This document shows, piece by piece, positions 17,361-24,889 of a stretch of DNA of 64,000 bases (position 1 is its first letter; the number at the start of each line of letters is the position of its first letter). The position numbers and the translations under genes are program-made. The DNA is from Zoogloea sp021286885. Its GTDB lineage: Bacteria > Pseudomonadota > Gammaproteobacteria > Burkholderiales > Rhodocyclaceae. Below the pieces are notes generated by a model. It saw only the letters and a program-made list of their open reading frames with translations, was not told the origin of the DNA and made no database searches. The stretch lies in NCBI RefSeq assembly GCF_041915215.1, contig NZ_JAYSBV010000001.1. One strand, given 5' to 3'.

Positions 17361-18611
17361 TCAAAAAGTGGGAATCGGGTGGGCAGCGGGCAGCAGGCGG
17401 GGCAAACCGGCCACCAGGGCCTGGTGCCAGCACAGCCAGTCGTGACCGCCGGAAAATTCTTCGAAGGTGCAGATGTGGCCCCGGGCCTGAAGGGACTGGG
17501 CCAGGCGCCGGCTGCCGGCGCGCATGTCGGGCTGGTCGTGGTGGCCCACCTGAATCAGCAGACGCTGGCCGGCGGGGGGCAGAAGCCCGGCGTCCAGCTG
17601 GCGCGCCAGCCAGGCGCTGGTGGGCCCGCCCTCCACATCCGGCCACCAGAAGGCGCCGGACTGGGCCAGGGCGCCACAAAAGGCCTGGGGCCAGTGGAGC
17701 GCGCCATAGATGGCCGCCAGCCCGCCCAGGCTCTGACCCACCAGCCAGACCTGGCCGGGGCGCAGCGCCTGGAGCTGGGCCACCCGGGGCAGCAACTCGG
17801 CCCGGACGGCATCCCAAAAGGCCGGCGTGCAGCCCATTTCATGGCTGCGGGCGCCCGGGCTCAGGCTGTCGATACACAGGTAGCAGGCGGGCGCCAGGAC
17901 ACCGGCTGCGCTCAGCCGGTCCAGATCCGCCAGCAGGGGCAGGGACGCGCCCTCCCCCGCCGCCCAGACCTGCCCATCCAGCAAGATCACGAGGGGGCGC
18001 GGGCCGTCCGGCACGCCGGTGGGGCACGGCGGGGTGTAGCACCACACCCGGCGCCGGTTGCCCAGCAGGGGGCTGAGCCAACGCCAGCTGCGCAGCGCAC
18101 CGCGCAGGGGGGCAGCCTGCTGGGGCGGCTGCCCCAGGCGCAGCCCGGACAGGGGCTGACCCGCCGGGTTGGCATAGGACTGCCAGAGGTTGAGGGGATC
18201 GGCCACGGCGCCCCGCTCCAGCCGGGCCCGCCACCAGGCCCGACGCTGGGCAGGCACCTGGGGCGGCGGCAACGCGTCTGCCCCTACGGGCACCAGAAAG
18301 TAGCTGCCACACCAGTTGGCCGGCAGCCGGGTTTCCCAATACCAGACATCGGTGCCAGGCCAAGGCTGGAGTGCGGTCAAAGCATCCCGGGGATGGGGGG
18401 TGTGGGAACAGACTTCGATAAAAACCTGCCCCGCCTCGCCCTCGGGCCGGGCACCCCGGGGATCGCGCCACACAAAAACCACCCGGCACTCGCCCGGCAC
18501 ACCGGAGGGGGCCACCAGGGGCGTGCCCTCGGCCTGGATCTGGGCCCACCAGGCGGGCGTGCCCCGCTCGGGGTGGGTCAACAGGGCATCAAGGGCAGTG
18601 CTGGAGATCAT
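17361..18611 (-). CDS. fes: Ferric catecholate siderophore esterase, Fes family
   Basis: Serine hydrolase that cleaves the ester backbone of the imported ferric siderophore, releasing iron. An N-terminal Fes-specific domain (~1-160, with WYWETRLPANWCGSYFL) is followed by an alpha/beta-hydrolase domain with the nucleophile elbow GQSLGG (~residue 275), SGAFWWP and the catalytic His in SGGHDW near the C-terminus. 416 aa. No signal peptide is visible, so it should act in the cytoplasm. It is the first gene of the siderophore operon, 121 bases downstream of the Fur-box-like site. An esterase fits a product held by serine ester bonds, in line with the NRPS thioesterase. Confidence 0.93.
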   Translation of the reverse strand: MISSTALDALLTHPERGTPAWWAQIQAEGTPLVAPSGVPGECRVVFVWRDPRGARPEGEAGQVFIEVCSHTPHPRDALTALQPWPGTDVWYWETRLPANWCGSYFLVPVGADALPPPQVPAQRRAWWRARLERGAVADPLNLWQSYANPAGQPLSGLRLGQPPQQAAPLRGALRSWRWLSPLLGNRRRVWCYTPPCPTGVPDGPRPLVILLDGQVWAAGEGASLPLLADLDRLSAAGVLAPACYLCIDSLSPGARSHEMGCTPAFWDAVRAELLPRVAQLQALRPGQVWLVGQSLGGLAAIYGALHWPQAFCGALAQSGAFWWPDVEGGPTSAWLARQLDAGLLPPAGQRLLIQVGHHDQPDMRAGSRRLAQSLQARGHICTFEEFSGGHDWLCWHQALVAGLPRLLPAAHPIPTF

Positions 18612-18732
18612 GGGATGGAAAACCGGGGGTAAGTATCAGAAGCGCTTAGCGCTGACCGGAAAAGCCCGTGGGGCCAGGCATCAGGGCGTTTGAATATGAA
18701 GATCGACAGGTGAAGCGTAACAACGAAAACAC

Positions 18733-18751
18733 TTAAATGCAAATCATTATC
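18733..18751 (-). promoter_or_regulatory. Fur box candidate for the siderophore operon
   Basis: Read on the minus strand, the site begins GATAATGATTTGCATTT and matches 14 of 19 positions of the consensus GATAATGATAATCATTATC. It sits upstream of fes in an AT-rich pocket unlike the surrounding GC-rich DNA. This predicts iron-repressed transcription of the fes-to-RND run. I could not assign a convincing -35/-10 pair. Confidence 0.75.
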
Positions 18752-18783
18752 GTTTGCGTTTTCAAAAATCCGGTAAAGACGGT

Positions 18784-18823
18784 AAAGAAAAAACGGCCCG
18801 ATCCGCTTCCTTGACCGGGCCGT
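18784..18823 (-). terminator. Rho-independent terminator after the PepSY gene
   Basis: Inverted repeat ACGGCCCG (18793-18800) and CGGGCCGT (18816-18823), followed on the minus strand by a T-rich tract (complement of 18784-18792). It lies 37 bases past the stop of the receptor/PepSY transcription unit, separating it from the siderophore operon promoter. Confidence 0.85.
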
Positions 18824-18860
18824 GAAAACTGCTGCAGGTTTCAGCCGCTAGTTCAGCCGG

Positions 18861-20456
18861 CTAGTTAAGCCGCTGGACTTGGGCCACGCCCCGTGCCCAG
18901 ACGGTATCGGGATCGGCCCCCGCCAGCCGACGCCGGGTGAGTCGAGCCGCCCAGGCCAGGGCCAGGGCCAGGATCAGGGCGCCCAGATCCACACCCCAAG
19001 TACTCCCGTGGGCCCAGGGGCCAAGCCAGGAACTCAGGGGAATCGCCAGAGCCACCAGGGCGCACACGCTTAACTGCACCGGGGCGGCCCGGGATGCACC
19101 GCGCAGGAAGGCATGCAGCAGGCAGCCCCCCCAACCCAGGTAGTAGGCCGCCAGATAGCGGGTCTGCAGATCCAGACCCCAGTCACTGGCATGGAGCAGC
19201 TTGGCGGCGAGCAGGGCCAGGCCGATCCCAAGCATGGCACCCAGGCAGCTACCTACCGTGGCTGCGGCCATCCGCTGCACCGCCAGCCCGCCCCCACTCC
19301 CCCGGCTGCTGTTCTGGCGCCGGCGCCGGCTTTCCAGCCAGAGCAAGTTGCCCGAGTAGAACAGGAAGGCGCCCCCCAGCCCCAGCGCGAGATAGAGCCA
19401 GCGCCCGGTATCGCCGCCGAAGCTGCCAAAGTGCACGGCAAAGAAGGTATTCACCCAGGCCGACCAGGCGTTTTCCCGGCCCGGCAGCATGCTGTCGTTG
19501 AGCACGCGCCCGGTGTAGGGGTTGAGCACCAGATAGGCCGCCTCGGGGCCGTGGAGCCGGTGCTGCCCATCCACCAGCGCCACCCGCAGCATGGGGCGCG
19601 GGCTATCGAGGCCCATGAATTCGAGGCGCAGGGGCTCAAATCCGGGGGCTTCTTGCTGAACCCGCTCCAATACCCGGGAGACGCTCAGCAGGGGCGCCTC
19701 CGGCCCGGGGCGACCCATGCCGGCGGGTGGGGTGAACATGGGCTGGGCCCGGTAGACCGCTGCACCCAGAGCATCGTAAAACTCATCGTGGAAGGCGAAC
19801 ACAATCACCGTGAGGCTGATGACCAGATGAAAGGGCAGGCTGGCGAGCCCCACCAGATTGTGGGCATCCAGCCAGAAGCGCTTGCGGTTCTTGCCCCGGC
19901 GCAGGGCGAGGAAATCCTTGACCAGCGTGGGCAGGTAGAGCACCAGCCCGGACACCAGGGCCAGAAAATAGAGCACTGCCGCCACGCCCATCACATACAC
20001 ACCCAGGTGTTCATCTCCCAGCCGGCCTGGAATGCCGGCGGTGCGATGGAGCAGATCCACCAGTTCCCCCAGGGGGGATTGGGCCAAAGGGGCGGCCTGC
20101 AACTGCCCCTGGGCGTTACGGCCCGCGTACCAGCGCTCGGTTTCGATCTCGCCCCGCCCCTCGGGCCCGGCCTGCCAGCTGATGGGGCCGGGGATGTGTT
20201 CCTGGCGCCGCAGGTGCACCGTGTAGCCGGCCCGGGCCGCCGGGTGGGCAGCCAGCACTTCGGGCACCAGCAGATCGTCCACCGCTGCAGCACTCTGCCA
20301 GGCCAGCGCTGGGGGGCTGGCCCAGCGGTCCAGGGGTTGCTTGAACAGGGTGAGGGCCCCGGCAAAGAAGCCGATGAACAGCACCAGGCCCGATACGATG
20401 CCGGTCCAGGTGTGGAGGGTTTTGTACACCCGCAGGATCTCGCTCGGGATTTTCAT
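18861..20456 (-). CDS. PepSY-associated transmembrane protein, probable iron-siderophore reductase (PiuB/FsrB-like)
   Basis: Inner-membrane protein of about 531 aa. The first helix, after KTLHTWTGIVSGL, is typical of PepSY_TM proteins. More helices follow near residues 185-210, 230-255 and 365-390, then a C-terminal multi-helix region. Conserved elements include HDEFYD, VNTFFAVHFGSFGG (His in a helix-flanking position) and LWLESRRRR. Family members are found with TonB-dependent receptors and are thought to reduce ferric siderophores at the inner membrane; that role is inferred here. The ATG at 20456 overlaps the preceding stop as ATGA. Upstream in-frame codons to 20717 are frame-shifted sequence of the neighbour gene. 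Last gene of its operon. Confidence 0.85.
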   Translation of the reverse strand: MKIPSEILRVYKTLHTWTGIVSGLVLFIGFFAGALTLFKQPLDRWASPPALAWQSAAAVDDLLVPEVLAAHPAARAGYTVHLRRQEHIPGPISWQAGPEGRGEIETERWYAGRNAQGQLQAAPLAQSPLGELVDLLHRTAGIPGRLGDEHLGVYVMGVAAVLYFLALVSGLVLYLPTLVKDFLALRRGKNRKRFWLDAHNLVGLASLPFHLVISLTVIVFAFHDEFYDALGAAVYRAQPMFTPPAGMGRPGPEAPLLSVSRVLERVQQEAPGFEPLRLEFMGLDSPRPMLRVALVDGQHRLHGPEAAYLVLNPYTGRVLNDSMLPGRENAWSAWVNTFFAVHFGSFGGDTGRWLYLALGLGGAFLFYSGNLLWLESRRRRQNSSRGSGGGLAVQRMAAATVGSCLGAMLGIGLALLAAKLLHASDWGLDLQTRYLAAYYLGWGGCLLHAFLRGASRAAPVQLSVCALVALAIPLSSWLGPWAHGSTWGVDLGALILALALAWAARLTRRRLAGADPDTVWARGVAQVQRLN

Positions 20457-20755
20457 GGGTGAAGCACGCTGCGCGCTGCCAGCAAGGCGGCATGGGCAAG
20501 AATATTGAGGCCGAGCAGCACGCCCCAGGCCTGCCGCCCGCTCGGGAAGAGATAAACCGGGGCCAGAATCAGCATCCACACGGGGGCGATGAGCCACATG
20601 TTGAACTGCACCTTGTCTGGCGCCTTGATGCCCCCCGGGCCCAGCCAGGCAAACAGGCCGACCAGAGCCAGGGCCAGCGTCCACCCCAGCACAACCCCCG
20701 CCAGGGTCTTGCTCCACAGGTCCGCTTGCAGACCGGGATTTTTGGTGGATCTCAT
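20453..20755 (-). CDS. Small inner-membrane protein, DUF3649-like
   Basis: 100 aa with three predicted hydrophobic helices (TLAGVVLGWTLALALVGLFAW, WLIAPVWMLILAPVYLF, AWGVLLGLNILAHAALLAA). Size, topology and the position between a DUF3325-like gene and a PepSY gene match the DUF3649 family that accompanies iron receptors in many Proteobacteria. Function is unknown; a partner for the PepSY protein is a reasonable guess. The ATG at 20755 and the stop both overlap neighbours as ATGA, so the three genes are translationally coupled. Confidence 0.75.
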   Translation of the reverse strand: MRSTKNPGLQADLWSKTLAGVVLGWTLALALVGLFAWLGPGGIKAPDKVQFNMWLIAPVWMLILAPVYLFPSGRQAWGVLLGLNILAHAALLAARSVLHP

Positions 20756-21042
20756 GGGTGTCGCCCTGAACGCAGGGCCGGGGCGGGCCCCGTCCTCAGC
20801 AATCCAAAAAAAGGGAGCCCGGCCACGGCCAGCATGGCCGCCGCCGAGCCTGCCAGAAAGGCCGCCAGGGTATCCATGATCCCCAGCCCCCAGGTCTGTC
20901 CGGCCAGGATCAGGGCCCAGCCCAGGATCCGCCAGCCTCGCCCCTGCAGGGGCTGGCGGCGCCAGATCTGATGGGGGTGGCCCAGGTAGAGCACGAGCAC
21001 CCCGCCCCAGATCACCAGCACGAACAGGACCGTCATCCACAT
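20752..21042 (-). CDS. Small inner-membrane protein, DUF3325-like
   Basis: 96 aa. The N-terminal helix WMTVLFVLVIWGGVLVLYL is followed by a positively charged loop (HPHQIWRRQPLQGRG) and two further helices (RILGWALILAGQTWGL; LAAFLAGSAAAMLAVAGLPFFGLL). This matches the DUF3325 family found after TonB-dependent siderophore receptors. Its biochemical role is unknown. It starts 12 bases after the receptor stop, and its stop overlaps the next ATG. Confidence 0.75.
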   Translation of the reverse strand: MWMTVLFVLVIWGGVLVLYLGHPHQIWRRQPLQGRGWRILGWALILAGQTWGLGIMDTLAAFLAGSAAAMLAVAGLPFFGLLRTGPAPALRSGRHP

Positions 21043-21054
21043 GCCACGGGAACC

Positions 21055-23049
21055 TTAGAACGCGTAGTTGAGGGAGACGTAGTAGTTACGCCCCAACTCG
21101 TTGTAGAGGAAGTGGCCGCTCTTGCTCTTGAGGTTCACGTCGGTGAGGTTCTTCACCCCGGCCCGCACCGTCAGCCCCTTCAGCACCTGGGTAGCGGTGG
21201 TGAAATCCCAACGGGTATAAGACGGCAGCTCGGTGGCCTCGTAATACTGGGTGCCCACGTAGTTGGCAAAGAGGCCGGTGCTGAAATTGGGCAGCGCCTT
21301 CCAGTTCAGGCCCAGCATGGCCTTTTGCTCGGGACGCAGTTCCAGCTTGGTGCTGACACCTGCCGCGTCGGTGTAGTCGGCCTTGAGCAGGCTCAGGTTG
21401 CCCTTGAGGGAGAGGCTGGGGCTCAGGGTGTAGCTGCCATCCACCTCAATGCCTCGGGTCTTGGCCTGGGCCACGTTGCTCCATGCCCGGGAGGGGCCGG
21501 CGGGGTCGTACACCGCGACGATCATGTCCTTCACTTCGTTGTTGAAGGCCACCGCGCTCAGATTCCAGGCGGCCCCCGTCCACTCGAAGCCCAACTCGTA
21601 GCTGGTGCCGGTTTCGGGCTTGAGATTGGGGTTGCCCGCCAGGGTACAGCTCCCGCCACAGCTCACGATGCGGTACTCGGCGCTGGTCTGATAGGCATCC
21701 GGCGACTTGAAGGAGCGGCTCACCCCGCCCTTGATGGTGAAATTGTCGGTGAGGAAGTAATTGAGGTAAGACTTGGGGGTGAAGTGGGTGCCGAAGGTGT
21801 CATGCCGATCCAGGCGCCCACCCAGGGTCAGCAGCCACTTGTCGCCCAGGGCCATTTCATCCTGGCCAAACAGGGCCCACTGGCTCACGTCGGACTTGCC
21901 GGACTGGAGGTAGGTGGAGGCATCCTTGATGATCTGGTTACGATAGTCGATCCCGCCCGTCAGGGTGTGATCGCCCGCCTTCACCACCGCATAGGACTTG
22001 AGGTAGGTGTTTTCCTCTTTGTAAGAACGCTGCTGGGGCGTGTCGTAATCGGAGTTGTAGTCGGCAATCCGGGACTGCTCACGCTTCACGTAGCTCACCG
22101 TCTTGCCCCAGCCCCACTCCCCGGTGTGGGTCACGCCAAAGCTGTTGCGGGTGATGTCCTGGGCGGTGTAGGTGTAATCCTCGTAGTTCCAGGCCGGATA
22201 ATAAGTATAGGTGCCCAGGCCGTAGGGGCGACGATCCCGGTTATAGCCATAATCAAAATCCACCTTATGGCCCGGAGCCACATTGAGGGAGAGGGTGGAG
22301 GTCAGATTGCGGCTTTCCTTGCGCTCCAGGCTGGGGGCTTCCTTGGGATCGTTGGCGCTGTTGGTGAACCAGGGCTGGCGGTTATACACCTCCGCCGCCA
22401 CCGACAGGCTGGCCACCTCGTTGATCGCGCCAGCCACCGAGGCGTTGAGCTTTTGCTGATTGCCCTTGTCGCCGGAACCCATGAAGCGATACTCGGTGCC
22501 CACCTGGCCATGCCATTCCTGGGTGGGGCGCTTGGTGATGATGTTCACCACCCCGCCAATGGCATCCGAGCCATACAGGGCCGACATGGGCCCGCGCACC
22601 ACCTCCACCCGCTCGATGCCGTTAAGGGGCACGGTGCCCAGATCGAAGTCGGCCCCGCGCCACAGGGCACCCGCCGACGACACCCGCTTGCCATCCACCA
22701 GGATCAGGGTATAGCGGCCATCCAGGCCCCGGATCTGGATTTTCTCCCGACCATTGCCGTCCGTGTAGGTGCTGACCCCGGCGGTGGTGCGTAGCAGGTC
22801 GGGCAGGCTGTTGACCGGCGCCTGGCTGATCTCTTCAGCCGTCACCACACTGGTAAAGGCCGGGCTGGCCGACTTGTCCCGCTCGCCCATGCTGGCCGTA
22901 ACCACCACGGAATCCAGATTGCGCACTTCGTCGGCAGCCTGGGCCTGAAGCGGCATCCATACCGCCAGCAAGGCGCCCAGCATGGGGGTCAGACGGGTTT
23001 TCACACACCGGCCGGCCCCTGCCCGCCCCCTCTTGTTCACGTGCTGCAT
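21055..23049 (-). CDS. TonB-dependent catecholate siderophore receptor, CirA-like
   Basis: Outer-membrane gated barrel for iron-siderophore uptake, 664 aa (CirA is 663). Signal peptide ending AQAADE; TonB box region DSVVVTAS; plug motifs IRGLDGRYTLILVDGKRV, DFDLGTVPLNGIERVEVVRGPMSALYGSDAIGG and VNIITKR; barrel end LNYAF with terminal Phe. The DGKRV and GPMSALYGSDA stretches are very close to CirA. AGGAG five bases before the ATG at 23049 supports the start. Nearness to the DHB cluster suggests, but does not prove, that it imports the locally made siderophore. A candidate Fur box lies 32 bases upstream. Confidence 0.92.
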   Translation of the reverse strand: MQHVNKRGRAGAGRCVKTRLTPMLGALLAVWMPLQAQAADEVRNLDSVVVTASMGERDKSASPAFTSVVTAEEISQAPVNSLPDLLRTTAGVSTYTDGNGREKIQIRGLDGRYTLILVDGKRVSSAGALWRGADFDLGTVPLNGIERVEVVRGPMSALYGSDAIGGVVNIITKRPTQEWHGQVGTEYRFMGSGDKGNQQKLNASVAGAINEVASLSVAAEVYNRQPWFTNSANDPKEAPSLERKESRNLTSTLSLNVAPGHKVDFDYGYNRDRRPYGLGTYTYYPAWNYEDYTYTAQDITRNSFGVTHTGEWGWGKTVSYVKREQSRIADYNSDYDTPQQRSYKEENTYLKSYAVVKAGDHTLTGGIDYRNQIIKDASTYLQSGKSDVSQWALFGQDEMALGDKWLLTLGGRLDRHDTFGTHFTPKSYLNYFLTDNFTIKGGVSRSFKSPDAYQTSAEYRIVSCGGSCTLAGNPNLKPETGTSYELGFEWTGAAWNLSAVAFNNEVKDMIVAVYDPAGPSRAWSNVAQAKTRGIEVDGSYTLSPSLSLKGNLSLLKADYTDAAGVSTKLELRPEQKAMLGLNWKALPNFSTGLFANYVGTQYYEATELPSYTRWDFTTATQVLKGLTVRAGVKNLTDVNLKSKSGHFLYNELGRNYYVSLNYAF

Positions 23050-23080
23050 GTAAGCTCCTGGCTAAAATTTGAACACGAAT

Positions 23081-23099
23081 CGTAATGTAAACTATTCTC
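23081..23099 (-). promoter_or_regulatory. Weak Fur box candidate upstream of the receptor gene
   Basis: On the minus strand the site reads GAGAATAGTTTACATTACG, matching 11 of 19 consensus positions, with the GA-AAT and CATTA parts intact. It is in an AT-rich upstream region at the right distance for a receptor promoter. Weaker than the fes site. Confidence 0.5.
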
Positions 23100-23154
23100 A
23101 TTTACAACTTTTGCGTATTCAAAGGAATGTAAAGAGCCCTCCTGCGCTGCCCAT

Positions 23155-23188
23155 GAAAAACGCCGAGGGGATTGCTCCCATCGGCGTT
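23155..23188 (-). terminator. Rho-independent terminator after the Anbu protease gene
   Basis: Stem CGCCGA (23161-23166) with TCGGCG (23181-23186), extended by flanking bases, followed on the minus strand by TTTTT (complement of 23156-23160). It lies about 80 bases past the stop of the proteasome-homologue gene and upstream of the receptor promoter. Confidence 0.75.
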
Positions 23189-23210
23189 GCGAATTACGTG
23201 GCTTACGTAC

Positions 23211-23245
23211 TGCGTACTACGTGCTGCGTACTACGTGCTGCGTAC
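23211..23245. repeat. Short tandem repeat, 14-bp unit, about 2.5 copies
   Basis: Unit TGCGTACTACGTGC at 23211-23224 and 23225-23238, and a partial copy at 23239-23245. A degenerate lead-in starts at about 23201 (CTTACGTAC). It lies in the untranslated region between the Anbu gene stop and its terminator. Each unit contains near-palindromic TACGTA-like steps. No function is evident. Confidence 0.8.
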
Positions 23246-23264
23246 GGCGTGTTGCCCGCCCGGC

Positions 23265-24014
23265 TCAGCCTTCGGCCTTGCCTCCCAGCCATTCGGGGTT
23301 GGGCAGTTCGTCGAAGGCATGCCCCAGGGCTTCGCCCCAGCGGCTGCGGATCATGGCGTAGTAGTCATTGCGGGCATCCACGCTGGTGTGGGAGGCCACC
23401 TTCAGTTCGCCAGTGCGCAGGGTCAGCAGATCCAGCGGCAGACCCACCGAAAGGTTGGAACGGATGGTGGAATCCATCGAAATCAGGGCCAGCTTGGAGG
23501 CTTCTTCCAGGCTGGTGGAGGAGCGGATCACCCGGTCGATGATGGGCTTGCCGTACTTGGATTCGCCGATCTGGAAGTACGGAGTGTCGGAGGTGGCCTC
23601 GATGAAGTTGCCGGCGGCGTAGATGTGGAACAGGCGCGGCGGCTCCTTGCCGATCTGGCCCCCGAGAATCAGCGCACAAGTGAAGTCGATGCCGAACTTG
23701 CCCAGGGCCTCTGCGTCCCGGCTGTGCACTTCGCGCAGGGTTTCGCCCACATGACGGGCGGCCTCGAACATGTTGGGAACGGACCACAGGCTGTCGCGCC
23801 CGTCCTGGGCGGCCATGGCTTCGCGCAGGATGGAAACCAGTTGCTGAGTGATGGCCAGGTTGCCGGAACTCATCAGCACCATCACCCGCTCGCCGGGCCG
23901 CTCGAAAACGCTCATCTTGCGGAAGGTGTTGATGTGATCAACGCCGGCATTGGTCCGGGAATCGGAGAGGAACACCATCCCGGCGTCCAGCAGCATGCTG
24001 ACACAGTAGGTCAT
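23265..24014 (-). CDS. Proteasome-type protease, Anbu family
   Basis: Ancestral beta-subunit proteasome homologue, an Ntn-hydrolase fold, 249 aa. Thr2, directly after the initiator Met, would be the nucleophile once Met is removed (MTYCV). SDSRTNAGVD holds the conserved Asp/Arg pair (Asp18, Arg20), and RKM holds the candidate catalytic Lys33. Other Anbu-like stretches are LMSSGNLAITQQLVS, DFTCALILGGQI and STSLEEASKLALISMDSTIRSNLSVG. Anbu is often encoded with ATP-grasp, alpha-E and transglutaminase-like genes; none is adjacent here. No ATPase partner is encoded nearby, so substrate and role are unknown. It has its own terminator and looks monocistronic. Confidence 0.9.
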   Translation of the reverse strand: MTYCVSMLLDAGMVFLSDSRTNAGVDHINTFRKMSVFERPGERVMVLMSSGNLAITQQLVSILREAMAAQDGRDSLWSVPNMFEAARHVGETLREVHSRDAEALGKFGIDFTCALILGGQIGKEPPRLFHIYAAGNFIEATSDTPYFQIGESKYGKPIIDRVIRSSTSLEEASKLALISMDSTIRSNLSVGLPLDLLTLRTGELKVASHTSVDARNDYYAMIRSRWGEALGHAFDELPNPEWLGGKAEG

Positions 24015-24065
24015 GGGGAAAACTCGTCAGACGGGGGCCCACGGCAGGCAGCCCGGATTAAAAGG

Positions 24066-24096
24066 ACGGGCAGTCAGACCGGAATCTGCTGCCCGT
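24066..24096 (-). terminator. Hairpin downstream of merR, possible terminator
   Basis: Perfect 8-bp stem ACGGGCAG / CTGCCCGT with a 15-base loop, followed on the minus strand by CCTTTTAA, a short T tract. A second GC-rich palindrome (GAAGC-AGGCCCGG / CCGGGCC-GCTTC, 24109-24133) lies between it and merR and has no T tract. Together they could end the pheST-ihfA-merR transcript. The rest of 24015-24180 shows no gene. I looked for the tRNA-Pro that some relatives carry here and found none. Confidence 0.5.
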
Positions 24097-24180
24097 TGAT
24101 TACGCATGAAGCAGGCCCGGCCCGGGCCGCTTCAGTCAAGATTTAGAATTTAGAAAATTTAGGCTTAAGGCTTTAGGCTT

Positions 24181-24591
24181 TCAGCCCTGCAACTCGCGCA
24201 GGATGTCTTGCAGCTCACGCTTGACCTGCACCATTTCCTTGCGCAGTTCGAGGGCGGCCTGGACATCTTCGGCCTGACGCACTGCCAGGTATTCGAGGCG
24301 CCCATGCACGCTGGCGATGCTTGCCCCTTCCTGGTAGAGCATCTGGCGGATGCTGCGGATCAGCAGGACTTCGTGATGCTGATAGTAGCGACGCTGGAGG
24401 CTCCGGCCCCCGCCGCGCGAGAGGCTGCGCAGCTGGGTGAATTCCTGCTCCCAGTGGCGCAGCACGTGGGGCTTGACGCCACACAGGGCGGCCACTTCAT
24501 CGACCGTGAAATACCGCTTGGCCGGAATCGGGGGCAAGGCCCCGGAGCCGGCGTCGCCGGGGTTCAGTGCATCACTTGGCGTTTGCGACAT
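24181..24591 (-). CDS. MerR-family transcriptional regulator
   Basis: 136 aa with an N-terminal winged-helix DNA-binding domain: KRYFTVDEVAALCGVKPHVLRHWEQEF, then QRRYYQHHEVLLIRSIRQML. A C-terminal coiled coil (about residues 85-135) serves for dimerisation. There is no metal-binding Cys cluster, so it is not a classical metal sensor. The regulated genes are unknown. It is the small MerR protein found after ihfA in many Beta- and Gammaproteobacteria. Its start overlaps the ihfA 3' end by 20 bases. Confidence 0.88.
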   Translation of the reverse strand: MSQTPSDALNPGDAGSGALPPIPAKRYFTVDEVAALCGVKPHVLRHWEQEFTQLRSLSRGGGRSLQRRYYQHHEVLLIRSIRQMLYQEGASIASVHGRLEYLAVRQAEDVQAALELRKEMVQVKRELQDILRELQG

Positions 24592-24883
24592 CGCTCAGCT
24601 GCTCCACATTGGCCTTCAGCTTCTGGCTCGCGTGGAAGGTCACCACTCGCCGGGCCGTAATCGGGATTTCTTCCCCGGTCTTGGGATTGCGACCGGGACG
24701 TTGCGGTTTTTCGCGCAGCTGGAAGTTGCCGAAGCCGGACAGCTTGACGCAGTCGCCCCGTTCCAGGGCCAGGCGGATTTCTTCAAAGAAGCTCTCCACC
24801 ATGTCTTTGGCTTCGCGCTTGTTGAGGCCGACCTGTTCAAACAGCATGTCGGCCAGTTCAGCCTTGGTCAATGTCATACCCAT
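24572..24883 (-). CDS. ihfA: Integration host factor subunit alpha
   Basis: DNA-bending protein that pairs with IhfB (also in this window). 103 aa. MTLTKAELADMLFEQ is the typical N-terminus. SGFGNFQLREK and the beta-arm GRNPKTGEEIPITARRVVTF, with its intercalating Pro, are intact. An alternative ATG at 24877 gives the usual MTLT start; neither start has a strong Shine-Dalgarno sequence. Six bases separate it from the pheT stop, the usual pheST-ihfA operon. Confidence 0.96.
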   Translation of the reverse strand: MGMTLTKAELADMLFEQVGLNKREAKDMVESFFEEIRLALERGDCVKLSGFGNFQLREKPQRPGRNPKTGEEIPITARRVVTFHASQKLKANVEQLSDVANAK

Positions 24884-24889
24884 TCAGGA

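Noticed and set aside
9852..18632. Three plus-strand open frames of 912 to 1034 codons opposite the NRPS, MbtH and Fes genes
   Set aside because: Same cause: GC-rich antisense frames with low-complexity translation. The NRPS domains on the minus strand are unambiguous.
24015..24180. Possible tRNA-Pro after merR, as seen in some related genomes
   Set aside because: No acceptor stem, anticodon loop or T-arm could be formed; only two GC-rich hairpins are present.
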